DNA of 41,164 nucleotides, from positions 1 through 41,164 of IMG/VR virus record IMGVR_UViG_3300025133_000253; one strand, 5' to 3'. Of this stretch, positions 10,212 through 17,994 are shown one piece after another. A model generated the notes under the pieces. The model did not search any database. It was not told where the DNA came from and saw only the letters and a program-made list of their open reading frames with translations. The stretch is from a virus. The translations under genes were made by a program, and so were the position numbers. Every line of letters begins with the position of its first letter. Position 1 is the first letter of the stretch.

Positions 10212-13106
10212 ATGTCCAGTGTATTATCATGTGCTTCTCATGTATTAATGAAAGCAAAGAAAAAGGGAGAAAAGCTTTCTCCTGAAAAGAAACAAGCAGT
10301 TTATAATAAAGTGATGGAAATATCTAAGAATTGGCAGACAGGTGCTAAATACAAAAATGTTAAGGATGCTCAATATAACACAATTGAAGTATTTGAACGT
10401 ATTTATGAAGAAGCTACAGGATTTAGTATGGATCCAGTTGAATCGGTAATTCCAAATTTGAAAGATTTAAGAAAAGTTGAGATAAGACTTGAAGAATTCA
10501 ATTCCATACTTGGGACAAAAGATGGAGCTGTATTTGCTAATCTCAAGCTTCCAAGAAGAATTTTGATGCGTTTACCTGAATTGGATAAGTTTCAACAGGA
10601 AATTACTTCTCAATCATCATTTTTTAGAAAAGAAAATGTAGATAATAATCTACGCATTAATGATATTTTACGGAATTTTAAAAAGTTTTCTGGCTCTTTA
10701 GGTAGTGAAAAAGGAGATTATAGAGCTTATAGTCAGCTTGAAGCTAGACTAGAACCTATTATAGCAAATAAACGAGCTGGTAAGAAATTTGATCAAAGAC
10801 TATATACGGAATTAAGACACAAAAAAGCAAATATGCTTAATAATGGTGCAGGAACTGCAAATCTTATTTTATCTGAAGTATTTCAGGGTAGAAGTATAAA
10901 GGATTTGAGAGAACAGTATAAATTTGGTTCTCAAGAGGAAGCATTATTAAATAATATGAAACGTGAATATAATGAAGTAAGAAAGTCTACTTCTGTTAAT
11001 TTAATAAGGGGCTTGCAGAAACTTATTAGTATAAGTAAGGATAGTGACACTCCTGGAATAGAAAAAATATTAGAAGATATAAAGAATAGAATTAAGGAAA
11101 TAGAATTCCAAAAAGTAGGTGATGAAAGAGATAATCCTATTAGGGATTCTGATTTCTTTAAGGCAGATGCAGAAATGCAGGCATTTGGATTTACAACAGG
11201 AGATAGATATACAAAAAAGGTAGGAAATCAGTTTAAGGTTGCAAATAGACAATATATGCCTCAATTTGTTCTTGGTATTCCTAAAATACTTGCAAAAGTA
11301 GAAAAAGCTATACGTGGCGAACCTGTTGAAGGTAAAACTAGAGATCAGTTGCTGGATAATATAAAGAAAGAAGTTGAAGAATTCGGAGGTATAATAGATC
11401 ATGCTAAAGGAAGATCTGTAGCAGATAGTGAGTATAGTCTGGATCCATTTATGTTTTTAAACAAGTATGTGGGTGATGTATCCTTATTTAACTATAAAAT
11501 ACACGTTAAAGACAGTTTTAAGCGTGCATATGATACTTTAGTCAATCAACACATGAAACCAGCTACATTGGCTGGTAATGAAACTGTTGCTGAAGCATTA
11601 GATCATCATTTAAGAGTTGCTACTGATGTTTATAATGCAGTAAAGAAACTTGATCCTGGTGATACCGTTGTTAGTGATAATATTATGAGAACTATAAGTG
11701 CATTAACCTATTTTAGGTTATTAGGAGGAAACATACGTAGTGCGTTCAGAAATGGTACTCAAAGAGTCTATGAATTGAATAAATGGGGTTGGAGAGGATT
11801 GAGTGATGCTAGGAAATTTTATACTGAAGCAGGTGGTACTGAAAATACAGAACTTGCTAATAAAATGGCAAAAGAATTTGGTATTTTATGGTTTGAAGGA
11901 AAAGAAGTTGGTTCTACAATTATTGATGCATTTAAAGGTAAAGGAGATCTTTCATCAGCATCTAGAGGTGCATTACAAGAATCCTTTTTTACTGGTAAAG
12001 GTTTAAAGGTAAGTGCTGAGGGAGAAATTGTAAGATCTACAGATGGTATAAGTGATATAGTTGCACGAGGAGCATCATCATTATCAGATAAAGCAGCATT
12101 TGCACATAAAATTGTTGAAGATTGGAATAGAGCTCGAACATTTAGGATGGGTTTTGCTATTGCTTATAAGAATTTACAAAATATGTCTCCTGAATGGATC
12201 TCACGTAAATCAAAGATTAATCTAAGTGGTGAAGGTAGTGAAGTAAAAATAAAAAACTGGATGGCTAGAGAAGCAGGGCAAATAGCTTATAATTCTGTTT
12301 TAGATATTCATTATGAGTATGCTAATTGGGCAAAAGCTAAAGCATTGCAAGGTGGAAAAGGAGTGAAAGCAAAAGCAGGTACTTTTCTCGGGCAATTTAT
12401 GCATTATCGCTTTTCAAATTTTGATATGATGTATAATTGGTATGATAAAGCTAAACTTTCTGCTAAAGCAGGTGATTTTACAAGTGAATCAATGTTTACA
12501 ATGATGAGACTTGGTATTACTCAAGGTATTATAAACAATATTTTTGCACCATTAACTAATATTAGAACAGATAGTGTATTAAATAATGATGTAGCTGAAA
12601 CAGCAGATGCTGCTTATTCATGGTTTACTACTGATAGAGACGATCCAGAAGCTATGAAAAAACTTGAAAAGAAAACATATGGTCAAGGTGGCTATTATTT
12701 TCTTGGCCCTAATGTTGGTTTTCTTCTTTCTTTAGCTGAAGTTAAAAACTTTAGAGAGATGGATAAGGACTCACATTATAGAGATGATCTTGAATTTGTT
12801 GATGACAGAGTAAAGCAATATAAAACATTGTCTTTAATTAATTCACAACTTGCGAGATCATGGGTATATAGTGTACCATTACTTTACGAACGTGGTTTGA
12901 TTGATTCTATGAGATTAGATCTTGGCTTGTTTCCAGATCAGGATATACGTGATATAAGAGATTGGGCTAAAAAATGGGTTGGTAAGAATCTTCATCCAAC
13001 TTTTAAAGCTGATTGGATGAAATATAATTATGAAAGACTCCCGAAGAGCAAGCAACCAGGACAGAATTCGGATGCTGCTCTTCAGGCTCTAGCTTTATTA
13101 ACTTAA
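10212..13106 (+). CDS. Large internal virion or ejection protein (hypothetical, 964 aa)
   Basis: The start is well supported by TAGGAG a few bases before the ATG. The N-terminal 300 residues are basic and helical. The middle (about residues 490-540) contains a hydrophobic, aromatic helix region with RLLGGNIRSAFRNGTQR. The C-terminal third has long amphipathic helices with aromatic clusters (GQFMHYRFSNFDMMYNWYD) and Gly-rich hydrophobic stretches. This pattern resembles the C-terminal regions of giant phage and conjugative-element polyvalent proteins and of internal virion proteins. I cannot assign a precise domain. It follows the 3075-aa gene after a 103-base leader and is the last gene of the rightward unit. 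It probably travels in the capsid and helps ejection or forms part of the same complex. Its stop codon overlaps that of the opposing leftward operon. Confidence 0.7.
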   Translation: MSSVLSCASHVLMKAKKKGEKLSPEKKQAVYNKVMEISKNWQTGAKYKNVKDAQYNTIEVFERIYEEATGFSMDPVESVIPNLKDLRKVEIRLEEFNSILGTKDGAVFANLKLPRRILMRLPELDKFQQEITSQSSFFRKENVDNNLRINDILRNFKKFSGSLGSEKGDYRAYSQLEARLEPIIANKRAGKKFDQRLYTELRHKKANMLNNGAGTANLILSEVFQGRSIKDLREQYKFGSQEEALLNNMKREYNEVRKSTSVNLIRGLQKLISISKDSDTPGIEKILEDIKNRIKEIEFQKVGDERDNPIRDSDFFKADAEMQAFGFTTGDRYTKKVGNQFKVANRQYMPQFVLGIPKILAKVEKAIRGEPVEGKTRDQLLDNIKKEVEEFGGIIDHAKGRSVADSEYSLDPFMFLNKYVGDVSLFNYKIHVKDSFKRAYDTLVNQHMKPATLAGNETVAEALDHHLRVATDVYNAVKKLDPGDTVVSDNIMRTISALTYFRLLGGNIRSAFRNGTQRVYELNKWGWRGLSDARKFYTEAGGTENTELANKMAKEFGILWFEGKEVGSTIIDAFKGKGDLSSASRGALQESFFTGKGLKVSAEGEIVRSTDGISDIVARGASSLSDKAAFAHKIVEDWNRARTFRMGFAIAYKNLQNMSPEWISRKSKINLSGEGSEVKIKNWMAREAGQIAYNSVLDIHYEYANWAKAKALQGGKGVKAKAGTFLGQFMHYRFSNFDMMYNWYDKAKLSAKAGDFTSESMFTMMRLGITQGIINNIFAPLTNIRTDSVLNNDVAETADAAYSWFTTDRDDPEAMKKLEKKTYGQGGYYFLGPNVGFLLSLAEVKNFREMDKDSHYRDDLEFVDDRVKQYKTLSLINSQLARSWVYSVPLLYERGLIDSMRLDLGLFPDQDIRDIRDWAKKWVGKNLHPTFKADWMKYNYERLPKSKQPGQNSDAALQALALLT

Positions 13107-13420
13107 GTTTTTAAGTATAATTCAGCTCTATGGAGTAAATCAAGCCATTCATTATATTCCATGACAACATAGGCTTCACCCCGATCTTCACGTACTAATG
13201 CAATATCACAGCAATCTGGTGGCTTTAACCATTTTGCTATACGCTTCCTTCTCTTGCATTGTACTTTATACTGACCTATAAGGGCGTCAACCTCTTCTTC
13301 TAGTCCAAGCGACCTTCCATTAGATGCATAGGCTCTTTTGGCCTTTATGCCCCTTTCTTTCGCTTTATTTACACATTCACGCTCAAATGTATTTCCTTTA
13401 ACTTTACTTGGATGTGTCAT
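13103..13420 (-). CDS. PD-(D/E)XK-like nuclease, possible Holliday junction resolvase
   Basis: This 105-aa protein begins KGNTFERECVNKAKERGIKAKRAY. It then has EEEVDALIGQYKVQCKRR at about residues 41-58. An N-terminal Glu in FERE, an Asp in VDALI and a [E/Q]xK strand (here QCK) are the layout of small PD-(D/E)XK nucleases such as archaeal Hjc-type resolvases and phage relatives. The usual Glu of the ExK step is Gln, which occurs in some members of the fold. As the last gene of the leftward replication operon, a role in processing branched DNA before packaging fits. It overlaps the upstream 67-aa gene by 17 bases, and its stop overlaps the stop of the 964-aa virion gene. It could alternatively be an inactive relative. 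Confidence 0.65.
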   Translation of the reverse strand: MTHPSKVKGNTFERECVNKAKERGIKAKRAYASNGRSLGLEEEVDALIGQYKVQCKRRKRIAKWLKPPDCCDIALVREDRGEAYVVMEYNEWLDLLHRAELYLKT

Positions 13421-13607
13421 TAAAATATCCTGTTGCTTCAGTTAGATGATATGTATCAGCTATAAGTTTTATAACAGATTCGGCTTCATTTAAAGATTTT
13501 ACTATTGTATCTATATCTGAAAGTAGAAGTTTCATTTTCATTTCATATTGTTTATCAGTTTGCTCTTCAAGTGCTTTGTCATATTCGTATTGAGATAAAT
13601 CATCCAT
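13404..13607 (-). CDS. Hypothetical 67-aa helical protein
   Basis: This is an acidic, helix-rich small protein. AGGAG lies six bases before the ATG at 13607. A likely coiled-coil stretch covers residues 24-52 (KMKLLLSDIDTIVKSLNEAE). I recognise no family. It overlaps the nuclease-like gene downstream by 17 bases and follows the 70-aa gene by 3 bases, so it is translated as part of a tightly packed operon. A nuclease partner or small replication accessory protein is a guess from position only. Confidence 0.6.
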   Translation of the reverse strand: MDDLSQYEYDKALEEQTDKQYEMKMKLLLSDIDTIVKSLNEAESVIKLIADTYHLTEATGYFNDTSK

Positions 13608-13610
13608 TTT

Positions 13611-13823
13611 TTACTCCTGACTTTGTTTGTTAATATTTTCTTCCCTAGTTCTATCTTTGAAGTTTATATTATGTTTGTCTGCAGTAGTAGGTTCTCCATC
13701 AAGAGCAGCCTGAGCTAACTGTTTCAAATGAATTGGATTTTCCTGATCACCTGCTGTAGCTATTTTACAGAGAGCAAGTTTATACCAATTGAAATATCTT
13801 TCATAATAATCGTCTTCCTTCAT
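13611..13823 (-). CDS. Hypothetical 70-aa protein
   Basis: This small charged protein has an aromatic N-terminal helix (EDDYYERYFNWYKLALCKIA) and a polar, probably disordered C-terminal third. Its ATG overlaps the stop of the preceding 57-aa gene as ATGA, a typical sign of coupled translation. I do not recognise it. The tight coupling on both sides indicates that it is a real gene. Confidence 0.55.
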   Translation of the reverse strand: MKEDDYYERYFNWYKLALCKIATAGDQENPIHLKQLAQAALDGEPTTADKHNINFKDRTREENINKQSQE

Positions 13824-13993
13824 AATCCTAACCTTGATTTGATTATCTTTATATCTGATTGCATTACATTGATCATTTGTTCCAGTTTTTTGATTTTATT
13901 AGACACTAATGTGATGCCAGTCGCTGTCATTTTTCCTTCAGGTTTCTCTTTTTGGAATATTTTATCTTTGAATGTATCTGTTTTTTCTTCCAT
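13820..13993 (-). CDS. Hypothetical 57-aa coiled-coil protein (short gene)
   Basis: This short gene runs from the ATG at 13993 to the TGA at 13820. AAGGAA lies five bases before the start. The product begins MEEKTDTFKDKIFQ. Its C-terminal half is a heptad-like helix (SNKIKKLEQMINVMQSDIKI) suggesting a coiled coil. It overlaps the next gene by ATGA and follows the 64-aa gene by one base. An open frame on the opposite strand here is only its shadow. Function unknown. Confidence 0.65.
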   Translation of the reverse strand: MEEKTDTFKDKIFQKEKPEGKMTATGITLVSNKIKKLEQMINVMQSDIKIIKSRLGL

Positions 13994-13994
13994 G

Positions 13995-14189
13995 TTATTT
14001 CCTTAGGTTGTGTCTGCCTAATGCGATCCACATTAGATCAGGCGTTAATCGTTTAACATTTCCTAGATGGCATCTTTTAGCCATCCTATGAACCATTCTA
14101 TATAGTTCATCTTCTATTGATTCCATGGCTCCAGATCCTAGTTGTACATTACAGGATTTGAATTCATTCTTTATCTGTTTTTTCGTCAT
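13995..14189 (-). CDS. Small basic protein with a possible histone fold
   Basis: The gene encodes 64 residues. A short first helix (TKKQIKNEFKSC) is followed by a loop (VQLGSGA). A long helix of about 22 residues follows (MESIEDELYRMVHRMAKRCH). Then come a loop with KRLTPD and a short last helix (LMWIALGRH). Short helix, long helix, R-x-T loop and short helix is the layout of the histone fold in archaeal histones and NF-YB-like proteins. I infer a small DNA-binding or DNA-organising protein. AAGGAA precedes the ATG. It opens the segment downstream of the gene-free region 14190-14459. It could also be an unrelated helical protein; a structure prediction would decide. Confidence 0.6.
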   Translation of the reverse strand: MTKKQIKNEFKSCNVQLGSGAMESIEDELYRMVHRMAKRCHLGNVKRLTPDLMWIALGRHNLRK

Positions 14190-14459
14190 CTTAGTTTCCT
14201 TTGAAATTTATAGGCAGGATTCTACAACGTTTTTGTGTGACACTTCAAGCGAGGCTTACATCATATCGCCCAGTACGGATCTGGGGAACCCTGCCTAATT
14301 TAATGGCAGTATATATTTTCCTATAGATGAAGTCCCAGATCTTCCATAAGTCTGACTTACACAGTCCCGAATCCCGAGGATTACTGCCAAATTATAGGTG
14401 ATACTATCTCAGTAGCCAACCGATTGCCATGCTTCTTTTAAAGCTAACAGTTTATAATA
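14190..14459 (-). other. Gene-free stretch with three tandem tRNA-sized inverted-repeat domains
   Basis: This 270-base stretch contains no gene. Three domains follow one another, each closed by a perfect pair of arms: TAGGCAGG/CCTGCCTA (14211-14218 with 14290-14297), TGGCAGTA/TACTGCCA (14304-14311 with 14382-14389) and TAGGTGATA/TATCACCTA (14395-14403 with 14458-14466). The last arm runs into the 3' end of the next gene. Inside the first lie AAGC/GCTT (14247-14257) and CCCAG/CTGGG with a seven-base loop (14269-14285). The domains are 87, 86 and 72 bases. They lack the conserved D- and T-loop bases, so I do not call them tRNAs. RNA processing or stability elements of the leftward transcript are plausible. 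Confidence 0.45.
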
Positions 14460-14648
14460 TCACCTAATGTTAGTTTTTTCAATTATTATTTGTATTTTTT
14501 TTAGTTCTTCTAATAAGATTAGAGCTCTTTGTTCTTCAGTTGAAGATGGTTCTGTGTCTTTTAGTACCCTATCTAGTCCTTCTAATAAGATTAGAGGTTC
14601 TTGAATGTGTTCAAATACTAAAATTGGAACTTTCATAGATTTAGCCAT
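14460..14648 (-). CDS. Hypothetical 62-aa Leu/Ile-rich helical protein
   Basis: This small helical protein contains a short internal repeat: PLILLEGL and ALILLEEL, encoded by the same 17-base sequence TTCTAATAAGATTAGAG (plus-strand reading) at about 14507 and 14580. Its start overlaps the stop of the Gp157-like gene as TAATG. I do not recognise a family. It may be a partner of the Gp157-like protein. Confidence 0.55.
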   Translation of the reverse strand: MAKSMKVPILVFEHIQEPLILLEGLDRVLKDTEPSSTEEQRALILLEELKKIQIIIEKTNIR

Positions 14649-15142
14649 TATCTAAATCCCCCAACGAAATTCTTCCTTAGAAGTCTTACACCAGGGATTT
14701 TAGTACCATCTTTTAGTTCATCTAGTATTCTTTTCTTGTCAAGTTTCTTTGTTTGAACGGTTATCCAGTATTCATCGGGTATGTCTTGTTCGTCAATTAC
14801 TTCGACTGCACCAGCGGATTTTCTTATCTTTAATGGATTAAATACAGAATTCTTGGGCATTGTATTCAATTCTCCATGTGATTCGATAACAAGCTGCTTA
14901 ACCCGTTCGTTTGTATTGTGCAGCATTTTCTTTATATTTTTACATTTGGCTATATGGTCATTTACCATTTCCATCTTTTTTTCATTATCACGGTAAAACC
15001 AGTATATACCATCTTCTTTTTGATATAATTCAGTAAACAGTTCTTTAATTTGAAGATTAAACTGTTCTGGATCCATTGACATCTCCATATTCATCTGTTG
15101 AGTCATGATGTCAGTGGTTATATCATTCATCGTCCTTTTCAT
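14648..15142 (-). CDS. Gp157-like phage protein
   Basis: About 164 residues from the preferred start. An N-terminal Met-rich helix and long coiled-coil region (about residues 30-95, YRDNEKKMEMVNDHIAKCK) precede a C-terminal beta-rich part with DIPDEYWI, DKKRILDELKDG and IPGVRLL. This coiled coil followed by IPxEY and an LKxGxxIPG motif is the hallmark of the siphovirus Gp157 family (PF05565), found in replication or recombination regions of many phages. I chose the ATG at 15142 because GGAAG lies just upstream. An ATG at 15166 would add eight residues but overlap the upstream Zn-ribbon gene further. The molecular role of the family is not well defined. Confidence 0.75.
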   Translation of the reverse strand: MKRTMNDITTDIMTQQMNMEMSMDPEQFNLQIKELFTELYQKEDGIYWFYRDNEKKMEMVNDHIAKCKNIKKMLHNTNERVKQLVIESHGELNTMPKNSVFNPLKIRKSAGAVEVIDEQDIPDEYWITVQTKKLDKKRILDELKDGTKIPGVRLLRKNFVGGFR

Positions 15143-15323
15143 ATTGTTCTTCCTTCCCCATTTCATCCCAGTCTGGAGCTTGTGTCTCTGGATCTAAATC
15201 CATACCACATATACCACAGGTAAGTGATTTAGGAGTATTTGTATCTTCTTCTTTTGGTTGATATTCCATATCTTCCTTGGGGTGTTGACATGAAAGATCT
15301 TTGGTTGTAATTATAGCAATCAT
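15123..15323 (-). CDS. Small Zn-ribbon-like protein (66 aa)
   Basis: The protein has a C-x-H pair (SCQH, residues 11-14) and a CGIC knuckle (residues 36-39) separated by an acidic linker, followed by an acidic tail. A single zinc site is plausible. The start overlaps the stop of the primase-helicase as ATGA, so translation is coupled. It could be a small accessory protein of the replisome. Not recognised further. Confidence 0.55.
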   Translation of the reverse strand: MIAIITTKDLSCQHPKEDMEYQPKEEDTNTPKSLTCGICGMDLDPETQAPDWDEMGKEEQYEKDDE

Positions 15324-17059
15324 CCTATTAGTTTTATCCCATCCAGTGATAAGTCAACGTGTAATGTCTCTTTTTCACGGTTAGCAGTGCTCTCAAGCTT
15401 TAATCCTTTGATCAAATTGGTTTCATTTACATCAAATAGGGGTTGCAAGGATAATACCTTATTAACATTATATGCTACTCTAAAAGAGCCTTTAGATGAT
15501 GCAATATTCATACCTTCATGAAATGCACTTTTTGTTATTTCACTTATTACAAATATAATAAGATCGTATTGTACTGCGAGTTCAGTTAAAAATTGAGATG
15601 CTTCTTCTACCTTCATATTATTGTCTTTCATTCGGCTTCTTAACAAGCCAAGATGATCAACAGCAACTATTTCAGGCTTTTGAGGTAACATATTAATACG
15701 TTTCTCTATCTCATATGGATAGCATGAATTATAATCAACTGTAAGCCATTCAAAACTAGCATCAAGTCCATTTTTCTTTTTTGAATAATGTACCTTTAAA
15801 TCTTCTTCATCCCATCCCCTGTTAATCATTATGAATCTGGACATTATCTGTCTAGGAGACATCTCTAATTCCATTAAGTATGTTCTTTTCTTTAATGCAT
15901 TTATCCAATTCAGGATCAGCATTGTTTTCATACTTTTAGGAGGAGCCTGGATCAGTACAACTTCACCAGGATAGATTGGAAATGAATCAACTTGTTCATA
16001 CAAATCTTTAAAATCTATTGGTTTTATGTTACTTGTATAGAAATCAATTAATACATTTTCCATATCTGTAGCTGTCATTACCGATTGATTTTTCTTCGAT
16101 TTATATAGAAAACATGTTGGTTGACATAATTTGTCTTTTACTGGATCAGCACATCCATAATTATATCCACTACCTTTATTAGCAATATAACAAGATGTAA
16201 TAATCTTATCTAATTCTGCTTTTTTAAAGGGAGTATCATGTTTATCAACACGTTGTCTCCAGTCTTCCATAATAAGACGAACAGTATTTTCTGGGTATCT
16301 CCATCTTAGATGAGAACCTAATCTTAATGCTGTCATATGTCTACTACCCTGATTAACACCTTTTAGCATTAATTGAATACAGGTATAGTTTATTGGATCA
16401 GGCTCTCTTCCAAGTTCAGTTTTCTTGATTTCAGTTGATTCTTTTTTAGTTTTTCTTACAAGAACATCAAATACAGGTTCGCAAACCATCTTGGGGTATT
16501 TGAAATCTCTTCTGGGGGTATTCTTAAAGTTTAAAGTAAAATTTGTAAATTCTGAATCATTTAATGGTATCTTCCATCTTCCAGATTTAGTATTAAGAGT
16601 ATTGGGAACTCTTATAATTCTGGTTTTATCAGTTACAGATGGATCAGCATATTTATATATACCAATCTGATTTAATTCATCTTTAACTTTTAAATGGAGA
16701 TCTTTATCTGGTTTCCATCTGAATGCTGTTGATGGTATGTTAAGATGAAATCCACGTCCACTAAAATAGATTTGATACGGAACTTTTAGTTTAGTAAGCA
16801 ATTCTATAAGTGAATTTGTTTTCCATTTGGCTTGTGGTAGATCCTTTCCATCTACATCCAGTATTAATTCATCAGGCATGTAGATTAAACCATCATAACC
16901 AGCAAGCTTTTTATTCTTATTGAAATATTCTACAACATATTCATCATAATCCCATAAAGACATGAAGGTATCTTGGGGAGTACCTTCTAATTCAGACATT
17001 TTGTTGTTTTCATGAAAGTGATGTCTATTAGATAGAGATAATGCAAATTCTTTAATCAT
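15320..17059 (-). CDS. Primase-helicase fusion (archaeo-eukaryotic primase domain plus RecA-like helicase)
   Basis: 579 residues. The N-terminal half has LILDVDGKD (catalytic Asp pair D68/D70), SGRGFHLNIP (100-109) and RIIRVPNTLNTKSG (147-160). These are the signature blocks of archaeo-eukaryotic-type primases of mobile elements. A Cys cluster follows (C290, C303, C312, C316), possibly a metal or Fe-S site. The C-terminal half is a RecA/DnaB-like ATPase with a Walker A region APPKSMKT (372-379) and Walker B EIVAVDHLGLL (Asp468). The Walker A is atypical: Ala replaces the first Gly and Met replaces the Gly before Lys378. The protein should unwind DNA and lay primers at the replication fork. 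It overlaps the 102-aa gene by 8 bases. No polymerase gene is present, so host or separately encoded polymerase must extend the primers. Confidence 0.87.
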   Translation of the reverse strand: MIKEFALSLSNRHHFHENNKMSELEGTPQDTFMSLWDYDEYVVEYFNKNKKLAGYDGLIYMPDELILDVDGKDLPQAKWKTNSLIELLTKLKVPYQIYFSGRGFHLNIPSTAFRWKPDKDLHLKVKDELNQIGIYKYADPSVTDKTRIIRVPNTLNTKSGRWKIPLNDSEFTNFTLNFKNTPRRDFKYPKMVCEPVFDVLVRKTKKESTEIKKTELGREPDPINYTCIQLMLKGVNQGSRHMTALRLGSHLRWRYPENTVRLIMEDWRQRVDKHDTPFKKAELDKIITSCYIANKGSGYNYGCADPVKDKLCQPTCFLYKSKKNQSVMTATDMENVLIDFYTSNIKPIDFKDLYEQVDSFPIYPGEVVLIQAPPKSMKTMLILNWINALKKRTYLMELEMSPRQIMSRFIMINRGWDEEDLKVHYSKKKNGLDASFEWLTVDYNSCYPYEIEKRINMLPQKPEIVAVDHLGLLRSRMKDNNMKVEEASQFLTELAVQYDLIIFVISEITKSAFHEGMNIASSKGSFRVAYNVNKVLSLQPLFDVNETNLIKGLKLESTANREKETLHVDLSLDGIKLIG

Positions 17060-17360
17060 TTTCCATATCCTTTAGCTCTTGTTTTACTTGTATTTGCATT
17101 TTATGTCTTCTATCCCACAATTCTCCACGAAGTTCAGGATTTAACTCTTGCAATTTTTGACGACATCTTCTTATTGATTCAGATGATGGTAATTCTCCAT
17201 TTGCTATTAATGCAAGGAAGTCTACCCATTCTTCTTCAAGTGGTGTTACGCTTTGATACCATACATTTGCAAGAAGCTTGTTATCGTTATCTCTTAAGTG
17301 AGGATGTTTTGTAATAAGATCTTTAACTATATTAATAGTTTTATCTTTTATGTATTCCAT
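17052..17360 (-). CDS. Hypothetical 102-aa helical protein, possible DNA-binding
   Basis: This helical, charged protein contains LPSSESIRRCRQKLQELNPELRG at residues 57-79. Short phage proteins with this helix followed by NPELRG are common next to primase genes and look like helix-turn-helix proteins. I cannot name the family. It lies between SSB and primase-helicase, overlaps the latter by 8 bases and follows a strong inverted repeat. A replisome accessory role (loader or initiator-like) is inferred from position only. Confidence 0.6.
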   Translation of the reverse strand: MEYIKDKTINIVKDLITKHPHLRDNDNKLLANVWYQSVTPLEEEWVDFLALIANGELPSSESIRRCRQKLQELNPELRGELWDRRHKMQIQVKQELKDMEND

Positions 17361-17376
17361 AATAGATCCTTATATT

Positions 17377-17438
17377 TAGAGTAGAGGGCTTTCTAATAGA
17401 GATTTCAAAGGAGATAGAAAGCCCCCTTATATACTCTA
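17377..17438 (-). terminator. Strong nested inverted repeat after the SSB-like gene
   Basis: Outer arms TAGAGT/ACTCTA (17377-17382 with 17433-17438) enclose a perfect ten-base stem GGGCTTTCTA/TAGAAAGCCC (17386-17395 with 17415-17424). The element fills the space between the SSB-like gene and the 102-aa gene. No long T-run follows on the minus strand. It may be a partial terminator, attenuator or RNA-processing site that lets SSB be expressed above the downstream genes. Confidence 0.6.
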
Positions 17439-17439
17439 T

Positions 17440-17994
17440 TTAGAAAGGAACATCATCAGTAGATGCGGTTACTGTTTCCTTAATTTCATCGGTTGTCATT
17501 TCCAACATTTCACCATTGGATTCAGCTGGTTTCTTGTATTGATCATAATACTTTTCACCTTGTTTCTTCCAATAGCTTGCATCGTCATCACTGAATGATA
17601 GAATTTCACCATCCTGAGGAACTGGAGCAACACGATTTAATACACGAAAATATCCTTCATCATTCTTATAGAAGAATACTTGGAGCTTTCTTCCATTAAG
17701 ATTGTTAGCATCATCATCATACTGGATACTTTTTCTTCCAGCAGAATCCTGTACTTCTCCTACAATACCAGCATTTGCAAGCTTAAATAATCTAGCAATA
17801 GCAAATTCTTCACCATCTTTAGATTTAGCTTCGTATAAACGCAGGTTTATAGTTTCAGGGTATTCTTCAAACCAAGCATCAACATAACGTACTTCATTGT
17901 TATACGTTCCATACTTGGCATTCTTTAGAGTAACCTGTTTCCAGCCATGACTCCAGTCACCGCCTCCAGAGCTACTCATTGTTTTTATAGCCAT
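17440..17994 (-). CDS. Single-stranded-DNA-binding protein (SSB-like)
   Basis: 184 residues. The central part is beta-rich and fits an OB fold. The C-terminus is acidic and ends in TDDVPF, closely matching the DDDIPF tail of bacterial SSB proteins that recruits replication and repair partners. The neighbours (RecA-like ATPase upstream, primase-helicase downstream) support the role of coating single strands during replication. GGAG lies before the ATG, within the last codons of the upstream ATPase gene, whose TAA overlaps the start. I do not see a classical SSB N-terminus, so this is an SSB analogue by tail and context. Confidence 0.78.
   Translation of the reverse strand: MAIKTMSSSGGGDWSHGWKQVTLKNAKYGTYNNEVRYVDAWFEEYPETINLRLYEAKSKDGEEFAIARLFKLANAGIVGEVQDSAGRKSIQYDDDANNLNGRKLQVFFYKNDEGYFRVLNRVAPVPQDGEILSFSDDDASYWKKQGEKYYDQYKKPAESNGEMLEMTTDEIKETVTASTDDVPF

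Noticed and set aside
13728-14006. Plus-strand frame of 92 aa
   Set aside because: It is antisense to the 57-aa minus-strand gene, which has a ribosome-binding site and ATGA coupling.
14211-14466. tRNA genes in the tandem closed domains
   Set aside because: Sizes and closing stems fit, but on both strands I could not place a D-loop GG, a T-loop TTCRA or a proper anticodon arm.
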